Below are positions 37,322 through 47,642 of a stretch of 64,000 bases of DNA, piece after piece. Source of the DNA: Bacteroidota bacterium (GTDB lineage: Bacteria > Bacteroidota > Bacteroidia > Chitinophagales > Chitinophagaceae). The position numbers and the translations under genes were made by a program. Below the pieces are notes generated by a model. The model had not been told where the DNA came from, did no database searches, and saw only the letters and a list, made by a program, of their open reading frames with translations. The stretch spans positions 522,253 through 586,252 of the forward strand of contig CANGEP010000001.1 of assembly GCA_947452905.1 (NCBI GenBank), read 5' to 3'. The stretch's first letter is position 1. Each line of letters starts with the position of its first letter.

Positions 37322-39058
37322 ATGAAAAAGAAGATACAACCCTTCCTTTACTTAAGTATTACTGTAAGCCTTTTTACGGCCTTTTTTGCGCCTACCGTAA
37401 ATGCACAAAGCTTTTTTAAGAACCACCCACAAATTAATCCTTTTCAATACGAAATAGTAAAAGAAAAAACCTTTCAAAAAGCGGCAGTCACATCGGCTCA
37501 CCCCTTGGCAAGTATGATAGGGGTCGCTATTTTACAAGAAGGTGGAAACGCCTTTGATGCAGCCATAGCTACCCAATTTACTTTAGCAGTGGTATTTCCT
37601 GGAGCTGGTAATATTGGCGGCGGTGGATTTATGCTAGCGCGAAAAAATAATGGTGAATTAATGGGTATTGATTATAGAGAAGCAGCTCCTAAAAAAGCCT
37701 CTAAAGACATGTATTTAGATGCCCAAGGTAATGCGATTAATGCCATGTCCAAAGAGGGCGCTTCTGCTTCCGGGATTCCAGGTAGTGTGGCCGGAATGAT
37801 AAGTACTCATGCTTATGCCAAACTTCCATTGGAGAAATTAATTGAGCCTGCCATAGAATTAGCAAAATACGGTTTTGTAATATCAGAAAGAGAAGCCAAA
37901 GGATTAAACTCAGAGAAAGCTAATTTTTTAAGAAACAGCTCTGCCCCAAGCGCATTTACAAGTAGAACATGGAAATCAGGAGACACTTTATTTCAACCCG
38001 ATTTAGCAGCTACTTTACTAAGAATACAAGAAAAAGGTTTAGCTGGTTTTTATGAAGGCCCTACTGCCGAAATGATCGTTAAGGAAATGAATTATTCTGG
38101 CGGATTTATCAGTTTAGAAGACTTAAAAAATTATCGTCCAAAATTTAGAAAACCCATTGAATTTGAGTACAAAAATCATCATGTTATTAGCTTCTCACCT
38201 CCTTCAAGTGGTGGAATTATAATTGCTCAAATGCTAAAAATGATTGCACCTTTTGAGGTAGAAAAGATGGGGCTTAACACCGAAGCCTCAGTAAGTTTAA
38301 TGGTAGAAGCGCAAAGAAGAGCCTATGCAGATAGAGCCGAACATATGGGCGACCCTGATTATTATAAAGTACCCACCCAAACTTTAATAAGTGATGCCTA
38401 TGTAAAAGATAGAATGAAAGATTATCAACCTGGGGTGGTAGGAAGTAGTAAAATAACCCAAGCTGGTATACCTCATGAAAGTGAACAAACCACTCATTTT
38501 AGTGTGATTGATGCAGAAGGAAATATGGTGGCTATTACGACCACTTTAAATGATACATATGGGAATAAAACAATTGTAGCAGGTGCTGGATTTTTATTAA
38601 ATAATGAGATGGATGATTTTAGTGTAAAAGCCGGTGTTCCTAATATGTATGGTGCTATAGGTGGCGAAGCGAATTCAATTCAGCCAGGTAAAAGAATGTT
38701 ATCTTCTATGACTCCAACCTTAGTGACTTTAAATAATAAGCCTTATATATCTATTGGCACTCCGGGTGGCACTACAATACCCAACCAAGTTTTTGAAGGT
38801 CTGGTAAATATTATTGATTTTAAAATGTCTATTAAAGAAGCTATTGATGCCCCTAGATTTCATCATCAATGGATTCCTGACGTCTTAGCCTTAGAATCGG
38901 ATTTTCCTCAAGATGTTGCTGACGCATTAACAAAAAAGGGTTATAAAGTAACTAAAAGAGGACGTTTTGGCCGAATGGACGGTATTAAATACAATGCTGA
39001 TGGTAGCTTATCTGCTGCAGGTGATAAAAGAGGAGATGACAGTGTAGCTGGATACTAA
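37322..39058 (+). CDS. ggt: Gamma-glutamyltransferase
   Basis: GNAFDAAIATQFTLAVVFPGAGNIGGGGFML and processing site EQTTHFSVIDAEGNMVAITTTLN. Confidence 0.97.
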   Translation: MKKKIQPFLYLSITVSLFTAFFAPTVNAQSFFKNHPQINPFQYEIVKEKTFQKAAVTSAHPLASMIGVAILQEGGNAFDAAIATQFTLAVVFPGAGNIGGGGFMLARKNNGELMGIDYREAAPKKASKDMYLDAQGNAINAMSKEGASASGIPGSVAGMISTHAYAKLPLEKLIEPAIELAKYGFVISEREAKGLNSEKANFLRNSSAPSAFTSRTWKSGDTLFQPDLAATLLRIQEKGLAGFYEGPTAEMIVKEMNYSGGFISLEDLKNYRPKFRKPIEFEYKNHHVISFSPPSSGGIIIAQMLKMIAPFEVEKMGLNTEASVSLMVEAQRRAYADRAEHMGDPDYYKVPTQTLISDAYVKDRMKDYQPGVVGSSKITQAGIPHESEQTTHFSVIDAEGNMVAITTTLNDTYGNKTIVAGAGFLLNNEMDDFSVKAGVPNMYGAIGGEANSIQPGKRMLSSMTPTLVTLNNKPYISIGTPGGTTIPNQVFEGLVNIIDFKMSIKEAIDAPRFHHQWIPDVLALESDFPQDVADALTKKGYKVTKRGRFGRMDGIKYNADGSLSAAGDKRGDDSVAGY

Positions 39059-39098
39059 TTTTCGCGAAGCTTTTTGTATTTTTACACAAACCCATCCT

Positions 39099-42000
39099 TT
39101 GTTACAATCTAAGCTTAGAGTGCTGAGAATTTTAGCTGGCAGTTTGCTAGCTGTATTTGTATTGGCCTACCTGCTTATTCAGTTACCTTTTGTACAAACC
39201 AGAATCACTCAACAATTAGCTAAATCCTTTTCAAAAAAACTAGGTACTGAGGTGAAAATTAATCATGTTGAATTTTCTTTATTCAATAAATTGGATATGC
39301 AGGAATTGCTTATTCGTGATCAACAAAAAGATACCCTACTCTATACCCAATCTTTGAAAATAAGAATTTCAGATTTGGTTTTTTCCAAACGAGAACCAAT
39401 TTTAAAATATATAGGTTTAGAAAAAACTAGAATTTATCTACATCGAAAAACAGCTGAGTGGAATTATCAATTTTTACTTAACTATTTTTCTAGTGATAGT
39501 AGTCAAAAAAACAATAGCCATCTTCAATTTCAAAAAATTGATATCGCTGATATCATTTTTATAAAAAACGACCAATGGGAAGGTCAAAAAATGGAATTAT
39601 GGAGTAATAATATTTTAGTAAATGTTAAATCGGTTGATTCTCATAAAATAATCATTGACAATATTATCGCCAATAAACCGCATTATATTTTACAATCCTT
39701 TACCCCTATTCATAAACCAATACTTGCTTCGCTTAATAGCAAGGAAAATTATTTCAACCCCTCTCATTTATCCTTAACTATAAATGAATGTAAAATAACC
39801 AACGGTGTATTTTGGATTGAAAATGGATATGTTAAACCAATAACCGGATTTGATGGTGGACATATAAGAATGAGTCATATTAATGCGCAATTGGGTAAAA
39901 TTAGCTTACAAGAAGATACCTTAAAAGCGACGGCAATACTTTCCTTACAAGAGCGCTCTGGATTTGAAATCAAAAGCCTTCGCACCCAATTTACGATGAC
40001 TCCCCAACTGATGGAGTTTAATAAATTATTACTTAAAACAAATAAAAGTACGGTAGGCCCATATTATGCCATGCAGTATAACAATATGGGCAAGGACTTT
40101 TCAGACTATATACAGAAAGTTACCATGAAAGCCCATTTAGTAAATGCGATTGTACATACTGATGATATTGCCTATTTCGCTCCTGCCCTTAGTCATTTAC
40201 ATCAAAAAATAAGTACTAGCTTTCATTTTACGGGAACTGTAGATGAGTTTGAAGCAAAGGATTTAATGGCCTCTTATCAAAACTCATTTGTGAAAGGAAG
40301 TTTTTCCATGCATGGAATTCCGGATATGCGTAAAACGCTCATACAATTTTCCAATGTGAGTGCTAAAACTAATTTTACGGATTTAAGTAGTTGGTTACCT
40401 AGCATCCAAAACATAAAGCAGTTTCCTTTTAAAACACTCGGGGATATTCAATTTAAAGGCAACTTCTCAGGCACTTTATTTGATTTTGTAACAAAGGGTT
40501 CCTTATCTACTCAAATGGGCTTGGCTACTACTGAAATTAGATTACAATTCCCCGAAAAAGGAGAACCTACTTATGAGGGTCAATTAAACACTTACCAATT
40601 TAATGCCGGTAAACTTTTTAATATCAATGAACTTGGCTTGTTAAATTTTTCAGGTAAAATAGCAGGAAGCTCTTTTGCACTTGATAAAATAAAAACAAAT
40701 ATAGAGGGCGCTATTGACTCTATTCAATTTCATGATTATACCTACACAAATATTATTACCAAGGGCTTATTTCAAAAAGGTTTTTTTGATGGCTCATTGA
40801 ATATCAAAGATTCGAATTTAATTTTTAACAGTAAAGTGCAAATTGATTTACGTGGTAAAAAACCTCGTATTATCGCTGCTGGAAATTTAGGGAAATCTAA
40901 TTTACAAGATTTACACTTTGTACAAAATAATATACAATTAACTGGTTTAATTGATATTAATTTTGAAGGTGATAGCATTGATAACTTTATAGGCTATGCA
41001 AAGTTTTATAATGGGAAAATGAAGGGCAATGCAGCTTTAGTAAAGTTTGATTCTCTTTCTGTGGTTTCAGCCACTAAAGGAGGTATTAAAAATATAAGCA
41101 TTGCAAGTGATGATATACAAGCCAATATTGTTGGTAAATTTAATATTCAACATTTACCTGCAAGTATTCAGTATTTTATGCAAAGGTATTTGCCAACTTA
41201 TATACCTGCCCCTAAAAACACACCTGCCAACCAAGAGTTCACTATTGAAGTAAAAACAAATTATTTTGAGCCTTATATTCGATTATTTAACGCCGATATC
41301 TCAGGCTTTAATAATATCGCGATAAATGGGGCTTTAAATACCAATAAACAAAATATAAATTTAAGCGCAAGTATCCCCTTTGCCAGTTGGAAATATAATT
41401 GGGCCGACTATTCCATTAGATCGGGTAATATTGCAGGAAATGGAAATATCGACTCTTTACACCTTTCTATTGCAGCAAAAGAATTCCACTTAACCGATAG
41501 TTTTAGTTTTGACAAGCCAACACTTCAAATACATTCTAGTAAAGATATTTCAACGGTTAATTTTTTCGCCACCAGTAGTTCCGCATTAGAGCAAATATCA
41601 TTACAGGGAAAAGTTCACACTTATAATGATGGAATTTCAATCAACTGGCTTCCCTCCTACTTTTTGTTGAATCAAAAAAAGTGGACAATTGACAATGGAG
41701 GTGAAATAATGTTAAGAGAGAGTAATACCAGTGCTGCAAATTTTAAATGCACACAAGGTTTACAGGAAATATTTATTTCTAATAGTAATAAAGCTAAAAA
41801 CGGATTGCAAATTTCACTTAAAAATGTAATTCTGGGAGATATTACTAAAGTGTTTTTTACTAACCCTGGTTTAGAAGGTACTACCAATGGGACAATTCAT
41901 TTAAAAAATATTTTATCCGACTTTGAACTAGAAACTGCTTTACAAATAAATCAGTTTGCCTATAATACAGACTCCATTGGAAAATTTAATCTAAATGCCT

Positions 42001-43778
42001 CCTATATACATTCAAAAGGGTTAGTTCCTTTTAACTTTGAAGCTCCCAATACCGAATATAATTTAGCAGCAAAAGGATTTTATAATATTAAAGACAGTGC
42101 CAATCCACTAGATGCCACGCTCACCTTAAAACATTCTAAATTTTCGATGGTGCAGCAATTTATTGGCACTGTTGTTACCAATTTAGATGGAAAGGCAGAT
42201 GGATGGATTCATTTTGGAGGTAAAATTACAAACCCCTATTTATTGGGACAAGCGAGTTTAGAAAAAGCTTCCTTAGTAGTTGATTATACCAAAGTAAAAT
42301 ATTTTATAGAAGATGGATCGACTATAAAATTCACCAATGAAGGTATAGATTTTGGAAGTATACAATTAAGTGATGTACAAAATCGAAAAGCAAATTTTAA
42401 AGGAAAAATTTTAAACCAAGGTTTTACTCATCTAGATTACGATTTAGAGATGAGCAGTCCTAAAATAGAATTATTAAATACTGATGTTTTTAACAACCCC
42501 GATTTTTATGGCAAGGCAGTAGGTAAAGCAATATTAACCATCAAAGGCCCAGAAGAAAACATTAAAATGGCTATTAATGCGGACGTAAATGATAGCTCAC
42601 ATATTTATTTGCCAAATACCAGTAGCAAAGAAAGCGGTAAATCTGAATTTATTGTATTTAAGAAATACGGTAAAACAGCTATCAAAAGTGCGGATGCCCC
42701 TACATTTAATTTAGTGGTAGATTTGGAAGTAACTGCCAATAATAAAACCCAAATTGATGTTATCCTAGATGAATTAAGCGGGGATGTTATTAAAGCCGTA
42801 GGAAATGGACGAATAAAAATTAGAGCTGGGAATTTGGAACCTTTAACTATTAGGGGTAAGTACAATATTGAATCTGGGAAATATGATTTTAACTTTCAAT
42901 CCTTTATCAAAAAGCCATTTGAACTCATTTCCGAAGCTGGAAATTATATAGAATGGACAGGCAACCCTGATCAAGCCGAAGTTCATATTGATGCTAGATA
43001 TACGGCTAACAGAGTTAGTTTAAACGAGTTGGTAGGATCTTCTAACTTTAGCACAGCTGTTAAAAGTTATAGAGGAAGTGTATATGTAAATGCTGCCCTA
43101 CGAAATAAGCTAGCACAGCCTGATATTAAGTTCTCATTGGCATTTCCTCAAGGTAATCCTATTAGTTCCGATAACGAGTTTTCTCAATTCATTTCTAGAC
43201 TGGAGAGGGATGATAATGAAATTTTAAAACAAGTATCCTTCCTGATAGTATTTAACTCATTTGCGCCTGTTGGTTTTAATAATAGCAATAATAATAATGC
43301 CTATACTGTAACAGCCATTGGTATAAACACCATTTCACAACTACTTACAAAAGAGATTAATAAATCTATTGGCAATTTACTTACTAAAGCCACTGGCGAT
43401 AAAAGCCTTCGTTTTGATGTTGGGTCCTCTGTATATAATAGCGGAAATTTATTAGACCCTACTGGCGGAGGTATAGCGATTAATGCTAATAAAATAGATC
43501 GTCAAAGAGTAAATCTAAAATTAGGCCGTAGCTTTTTTAACGACAATATAATTGTAAATGTGGGAGGCGATTTAGACTTTAATGTTCGAAACACAAGCAC
43601 CATTCAAAATAGTGATTTGCAATGGCTTCCCGACTTAAATATTGAATTTATTTTAACCAATGATAGAAAACTACGTGCTATTATTTTTAATAGAAATAGC
43701 CTAGATATTAATGGAAGTACTTTAGGTAAAAGAAATCGTCAAGGGGTAAGTATCTCCTATCGAAAAGATTTTGATTAA
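39099..43778 (+). CDS. TamB/DUF490-type translocation and assembly module protein (TTG start)
   Basis: 1559 aa; N-terminal TM, AsmA-like start, C-terminal DUF490/TamB region (GNGRIKIRAGNLEPLTIRGKYNIESGKYDFNFQSFIKKPFEL). Confidence 0.92.
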   Translation: MLQSKLRVLRILAGSLLAVFVLAYLLIQLPFVQTRITQQLAKSFSKKLGTEVKINHVEFSLFNKLDMQELLIRDQQKDTLLYTQSLKIRISDLVFSKREPILKYIGLEKTRIYLHRKTAEWNYQFLLNYFSSDSSQKNNSHLQFQKIDIADIIFIKNDQWEGQKMELWSNNILVNVKSVDSHKIIIDNIIANKPHYILQSFTPIHKPILASLNSKENYFNPSHLSLTINECKITNGVFWIENGYVKPITGFDGGHIRMSHINAQLGKISLQEDTLKATAILSLQERSGFEIKSLRTQFTMTPQLMEFNKLLLKTNKSTVGPYYAMQYNNMGKDFSDYIQKVTMKAHLVNAIVHTDDIAYFAPALSHLHQKISTSFHFTGTVDEFEAKDLMASYQNSFVKGSFSMHGIPDMRKTLIQFSNVSAKTNFTDLSSWLPSIQNIKQFPFKTLGDIQFKGNFSGTLFDFVTKGSLSTQMGLATTEIRLQFPEKGEPTYEGQLNTYQFNAGKLFNINELGLLNFSGKIAGSSFALDKIKTNIEGAIDSIQFHDYTYTNIITKGLFQKGFFDGSLNIKDSNLIFNSKVQIDLRGKKPRIIAAGNLGKSNLQDLHFVQNNIQLTGLIDINFEGDSIDNFIGYAKFYNGKMKGNAALVKFDSLSVVSATKGGIKNISIASDDIQANIVGKFNIQHLPASIQYFMQRYLPTYIPAPKNTPANQEFTIEVKTNYFEPYIRLFNADISGFNNIAINGALNTNKQNINLSASIPFASWKYNWADYSIRSGNIAGNGNIDSLHLSIAAKEFHLTDSFSFDKPTLQIHSSKDISTVNFFATSSSALEQISLQGKVHTYNDGISINWLPSYFLLNQKKWTIDNGGEIMLRESNTSAANFKCTQGLQEIFISNSNKAKNGLQISLKNVILGDITKVFFTNPGLEGTTNGTIHLKNILSDFELETALQINQFAYNTDSIGKFNLNASYIHSKGLVPFNFEAPNTEYNLAAKGFYNIKDSANPLDATLTLKHSKFSMVQQFIGTVVTNLDGKADGWIHFGGKITNPYLLGQASLEKASLVVDYTKVKYFIEDGSTIKFTNEGIDFGSIQLSDVQNRKANFKGKILNQGFTHLDYDLEMSSPKIELLNTDVFNNPDFYGKAVGKAILTIKGPEENIKMAINADVNDSSHIYLPNTSSKESGKSEFIVFKKYGKTAIKSADAPTFNLVVDLEVTANNKTQIDVILDELSGDVIKAVGNGRIKIRAGNLEPLTIRGKYNIESGKYDFNFQSFIKKPFELISEAGNYIEWTGNPDQAEVHIDARYTANRVSLNELVGSSNFSTAVKSYRGSVYVNAALRNKLAQPDIKFSLAFPQGNPISSDNEFSQFISRLERDDNEILKQVSFLIVFNSFAPVGFNNSNNNNAYTVTAIGINTISQLLTKEINKSIGNLLTKATGDKSLRFDVGSSVYNSGNLLDPTGGGIAINANKIDRQRVNLKLGRSFFNDNIIVNVGGDLDFNVRNTSTIQNSDLQWLPDLNIEFILTNDRKLRAIIFNRNSLDINGSTLGKRNRQGVSISYRKDFD

Positions 43779-43779
43779 G

Positions 43780-45351
43780 CTATTTTTTGGGTACTAATAC
43801 TGGGGGTATTTGAATGCAATTTTTTAGACGGTATACATAAAAATTACGAAGTGTTATACCATGTGTTACTAGCGCAATTGTATCTGGCTTTTGTATCTCC
43901 TTAAAATAAGCCCCATATAATTGTTGAGGATTGGCAGGTAAATTAGAAGGCACTATACAATATGCGTCATTACCTAAGTGTAAAGAATGATTCGTTTCAT
44001 TATTAAGCCAAGCAAATTTATGGACATCTGACAAACTACCTATGGCAATAAGCGGCATTTGTAATGGATTAGCCACATAAAATAATAAATGCCCCGCAGG
44101 AAACCATTTATGTGTTACAATAAAGGTTTGTTTATTCATTTTACCCTCTGCTTTGTCTTTTTGAACTAAGCTAGAAAATTGAGATTCAAAATATTGCCAA
44201 CCTGTGACATCATTAATGGGATTATACTCTCCTAAGTTGTTGATGGAGCTGGATCCTAATTGTTTGGGAAATACATACACTAATAATAAAAAACATACCA
44301 TTACTATGCCTAAGAATCCAGCTGCCCATTGTATAATTTTAGGTATTCCTAAGGTATGTTCACTCCAATAAACACCTGCTATTAAAAATAAAGCTATAAA
44401 GGCAGGACCAGTCCAATGGGGTAATGTGGCGTTAAATAAAGACAGCCCCCAAAAAGTAAGTATTAGAGGAATACTTAGCCAAAGTAGTAAATACAATACC
44501 TTACTATGTTCGCCGTTGCTATTTGATTGGAAATACTTTTTGAGTGTCGAAAATTTGAGCAAAGGAATTAAACAACTTATATACACTAAAGGATTTTGAT
44601 ACAAGAACTCCCCTATTATTTCTTGTAAAAAATAATCCAAGGAAAGGCCTGTATGTGTTACTCTTTTTGAATGAAACTGATACGTAATAAAATCGTTTTG
44701 AATATTCCATATCAGAATTATAGAGGCTATAACAGCAGTTATTAGTATTGCCAAGTATACTCCTTTTTCACGCAAGGCTTTTGGTTGATGAAATAGAAAA
44801 AATCCTCCAAATCCTATCCATAAATACAAGCCATGTATTTTACTTAAAGTGGCTAACCCAATTAATAAACCAAGTGTTACCCAGTTACCCCAATGAAACA
44901 AATGTGGCTTTACCACCCACTTAACCATTAAATAAATACTTGCCGTAAAAAATAATAATTGAGGGCTATCAGGTAGCACAAATAAGCCTGCAATAATGGT
45001 GGTATAAATGGACAAGCTATATAAAATAGCGGCTATAAATCCAGCCTTTTCGTTTTTTAACAGTGTTCCTGTTTCAAAAACAATATATGTTGCCATTGCT
45101 GAAGCAATTATGGCACCAATACGCATGGAGAGTTCCGACACCCATTGTAAATTTAAAGTGGTTACTCGTATCATCCAACCTACCATACCTGGGTGATCAA
45201 AATGGTTCCAATCAGGTTGCACTGCGTAAGTGTAATAGTACACTTCGTCGTTACCTAATTCGAAGAAAAAAGACAAAATAATTTTAAGGATAACAGTACC
45301 AAAAATGATACCCCCTATTTTTTTCTGATAAGAAAAAGCTGACTGATGCAT
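43780..45351 (-). CDS. Glycosyltransferase family 39 (ArnT/PMT-like) membrane protein
   Basis: GNDEVYYYTYAVQPDWNHFDHPGMVGWMIR and multiple TM segments. Confidence 0.9.
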   Translation of the reverse strand: MHQSAFSYQKKIGGIIFGTVILKIILSFFFELGNDEVYYYTYAVQPDWNHFDHPGMVGWMIRVTTLNLQWVSELSMRIGAIIASAMATYIVFETGTLLKNEKAGFIAAILYSLSIYTTIIAGLFVLPDSPQLLFFTASIYLMVKWVVKPHLFHWGNWVTLGLLIGLATLSKIHGLYLWIGFGGFFLFHQPKALREKGVYLAILITAVIASIILIWNIQNDFITYQFHSKRVTHTGLSLDYFLQEIIGEFLYQNPLVYISCLIPLLKFSTLKKYFQSNSNGEHSKVLYLLLWLSIPLILTFWGLSLFNATLPHWTGPAFIALFLIAGVYWSEHTLGIPKIIQWAAGFLGIVMVCFLLLVYVFPKQLGSSSINNLGEYNPINDVTGWQYFESQFSSLVQKDKAEGKMNKQTFIVTHKWFPAGHLLFYVANPLQMPLIAIGSLSDVHKFAWLNNETNHSLHLGNDAYCIVPSNLPANPQQLYGAYFKEIQKPDTIALVTHGITLRNFYVYRLKNCIQIPPVLVPKK

Positions 45352-45373
45352 AGCAGCTTATATTAAATGAAAA

Positions 45374-45808
45374 TTATACATTCTCGGATTTACTAACAAA
45401 CCATTCTGTAGCCAGCGCATAGCCTTTTAAGCCTAATCCTACAATTGACCCAACCGCTTTGGCAGAGACATGTGATATTTTACGAAAATCCTCTCTGGCA
45501 TGTACATTACTAATATGCACTTCGATCACAGGTGTTTTAATGGAAGCAATCGCATCTCCAATAGCAACAGATGTATGTGTGTAAGCAGCAGGATTTAAAA
45601 TAATACCGTCTTGCGTAAAACCATTTTCTTGTATAGCATTTACCAATTCTCCTTCTACATTTGATTGAAAATAAGTAAAGTTTACTTGAGGGAAATCTTT
45701 TTTTAATTGCGCTAAACAATCTTCAAAGCTTTCATTACCATACACAGAAGGTTCTCGCTTTCCTAATAAGTTTAAATTAGGCCCATTGATGATGGTAATA
45801 TTTATCAT
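45374..45808 (-). CDS. aroQ: 3-dehydroquinate dehydratase type II
   Basis: INGPNLNLLGKREPSVYG, LNPAAYTHTSVAIGDAI, EVHISNVHAREDFR. Confidence 0.97.
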   Translation of the reverse strand: MINITIINGPNLNLLGKREPSVYGNESFEDCLAQLKKDFPQVNFTYFQSNVEGELVNAIQENGFTQDGIILNPAAYTHTSVAIGDAIASIKTPVIEVHISNVHAREDFRKISHVSAKAVGSIVGLGLKGYALATEWFVSKSENV

Positions 45809-45826
45809 TATAGAAAAAATTTATTA

Positions 45827-46921
45827 TTAATTCGATTTCATTAAAGATACAAAATCATCAAATAAATATCTGCTATCGTGAGGGCCTGGTGTGGCTTCGG
45901 GGTGATACTGTACACTAAAAGCTGGACGATCTTTTAAACGAATTCCTTCGATGCTGTCATCATTTAAATTAACATGTGAAATCTCTACATTGGCATGCTT
46001 GCGCACTGCATCAGGATCTACTCCAAAACCATGATTTTGTGTAGTAATCTCTGATCTTCCAGTAATTACATTTTTCACTGGATGATTTAATCCTCTATGA
46101 CCATGGTGCATTTTAAAGGTTGGGATGTCATTGGCGCGTGCTAATAGTTGATGGCCTAAACAAATACCAAATAAAGGTTTTTTCTCAGCTAATATTTGTT
46201 TGATAGTAGCCACTGCATAATCCATAGGTGCTGGATCACCCGGACCATTAGATAAAAAATATCCTGTTGGATTAAACGCTTTTAAGGTAGCAAAATCAGT
46301 TTTTGCAGGATGCACTCTTACATGCACTCCTCTATCTATTAAACATTGTAAAATATTTTGTTTAACTCCAAAATCAAGTACAGAAACTTTAATGGAAGAA
46401 TTCACATCGCCTAATTCATATACTTTGGTAGTACTTACTGTGCTTGCTAACTCTAAACCATCCATGCTTGGAACAGCGGCTAATTGTTTTTGCAAATCCG
46501 CTACATCTAAATTATCAGAAGAGATGATACAATTCATAGCACCTGATTGACGCACATGGGTAACTAAAGCACGCGTATCTAACCCTTCAATAGAAACAAT
46601 ATTATTAGCAATTAAATATTCGTTTAAATTGCCATCTGCTTGAGCACGTGAATATTTTTCTTCTAGGTTACGGCCAATTAATCCATGAATTTTAACCGAC
46701 TTAGATTCTACATCTGAATCCTTAACTCCATAATTACCAATATGCACATTGTTCATGATAATTACTTGACCTGTATAACTTGGATCGGTAAATACTTCTT
46801 GATAGCCAGTCATACCAGTGTTAAAACAGATCTCACCAGTGGTGGTGCCTATTTTACCAAAAGCTTGTCCGTGAAATACATGGCCATCGGCTAGAACTAA
46901 AATTGCAGGTTGTGCGCTCAT
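45827..46921 (-). CDS. carA: Carbamoyl-phosphate synthase small subunit
   Basis: FNTGMTGYQEVFTDPSYTGQ, GICLGHQLLARA, GRSEITTQNHGF, QYHPEATPGPHDSRYLFD. Confidence 0.98.
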   Translation of the reverse strand: MSAQPAILVLADGHVFHGQAFGKIGTTTGEICFNTGMTGYQEVFTDPSYTGQVIIMNNVHIGNYGVKDSDVESKSVKIHGLIGRNLEEKYSRAQADGNLNEYLIANNIVSIEGLDTRALVTHVRQSGAMNCIISSDNLDVADLQKQLAAVPSMDGLELASTVSTTKVYELGDVNSSIKVSVLDFGVKQNILQCLIDRGVHVRVHPAKTDFATLKAFNPTGYFLSNGPGDPAPMDYAVATIKQILAEKKPLFGICLGHQLLARANDIPTFKMHHGHRGLNHPVKNVITGRSEITTQNHGFGVDPDAVRKHANVEISHVNLNDDSIEGIRLKDRPAFSVQYHPEATPGPHDSRYLFDDFVSLMKSN

Positions 46922-46969
46922 TGTGTTAGGGTCTTAAAGTTTGTCTTATAGGATGGTTCAAAATTAGGC

Positions 46970-46999
46970 AAAAAAAAGGCAAGACCAAAGTCTTGCCTT
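46970..46999 (-). terminator. Intrinsic terminator after rplQ
   Basis: Minus strand AAGGCAAGAC-TTTG-GTCTTGCCTTTTTTTTT. Confidence 0.92.
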
Positions 47000-47021
47000 A
47001 TATGTTAATGAACTTAAATCA

Positions 47022-47549
47022 TTATTCTGCAGCTGGAGTTTCGTCAGCAGTTGTTGCTTCGGCAGCTGGGGCTTCTGTAGCGGCTTCAGCGGCTTTCTTA
47101 GGCGCAGCTGGAGCTTTAGATCTACGTGTTTTCTTAGCAGGCTCAGCAGCGGCATTTACAGCATTACCGTAAATTTCGTTAAAGTCTACTAATTCAATCA
47201 TTGCTTTTTCGGCATTGTCACCAGGACGAATACCTAATTTGATAATACGTGTGTATCCACCAGGACGAGTTGCAATTTTAGGCGCTACTACTGTAAATAA
47301 TTCTTTAACAGCAGCTTTGTCGTTTAAATAAGCAAATACAATTCTGTGGTTATGACTGATCTCTTCTTTAGAAGCAGTTTTCTTAGTTTTAGTTGCCAAT
47401 GGCTCGAAATAAGTTCTTAAAGCTTTTGCTTTAGCTAAAGTAGTTACTATACGCTTATGGGTAATTAACTGAGCAGCTAAATTGCTTAAAAGGGCTTCTC
47501 TGTGTGCCTTTTTACGGCCTAAATTGTTTTGTTTGTCTCCGTGACGCAT
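47022..47549 (-). CDS. rplQ: 50S ribosomal protein L17 with Ala/Pro/Lys-rich C-terminal extension
   Basis: [49 protein letters not shown]. Confidence 0.97.
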   Translation of the reverse strand: MRHGDKQNNLGRKKAHREALLSNLAAQLITHKRIVTTLAKAKALRTYFEPLATKTKKTASKEEISHNHRIVFAYLNDKAAVKELFTVVAPKIATRPGGYTRIIKLGIRPGDNAEKAMIELVDFNEIYGNAVNAAAEPAKKTRRSKAPAAPKKAAEAATEAPAAEATTADETPAAE

Positions 47550-47642
47550 GACTTTTATTTTTTTGCCTTACACCGTGTCAGGAATTGTAAGGTTTGAGCC
47601 CGAAAGCTCGGTTATAAATGATGATTTACAGTCGATTAAAGA

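Noticed and set aside
46964-47155. 63-aa Leu/Lys-rich minus ORF
   Set aside because: Out-of-frame reading of the repetitive rplQ C-terminal extension and the terminator.
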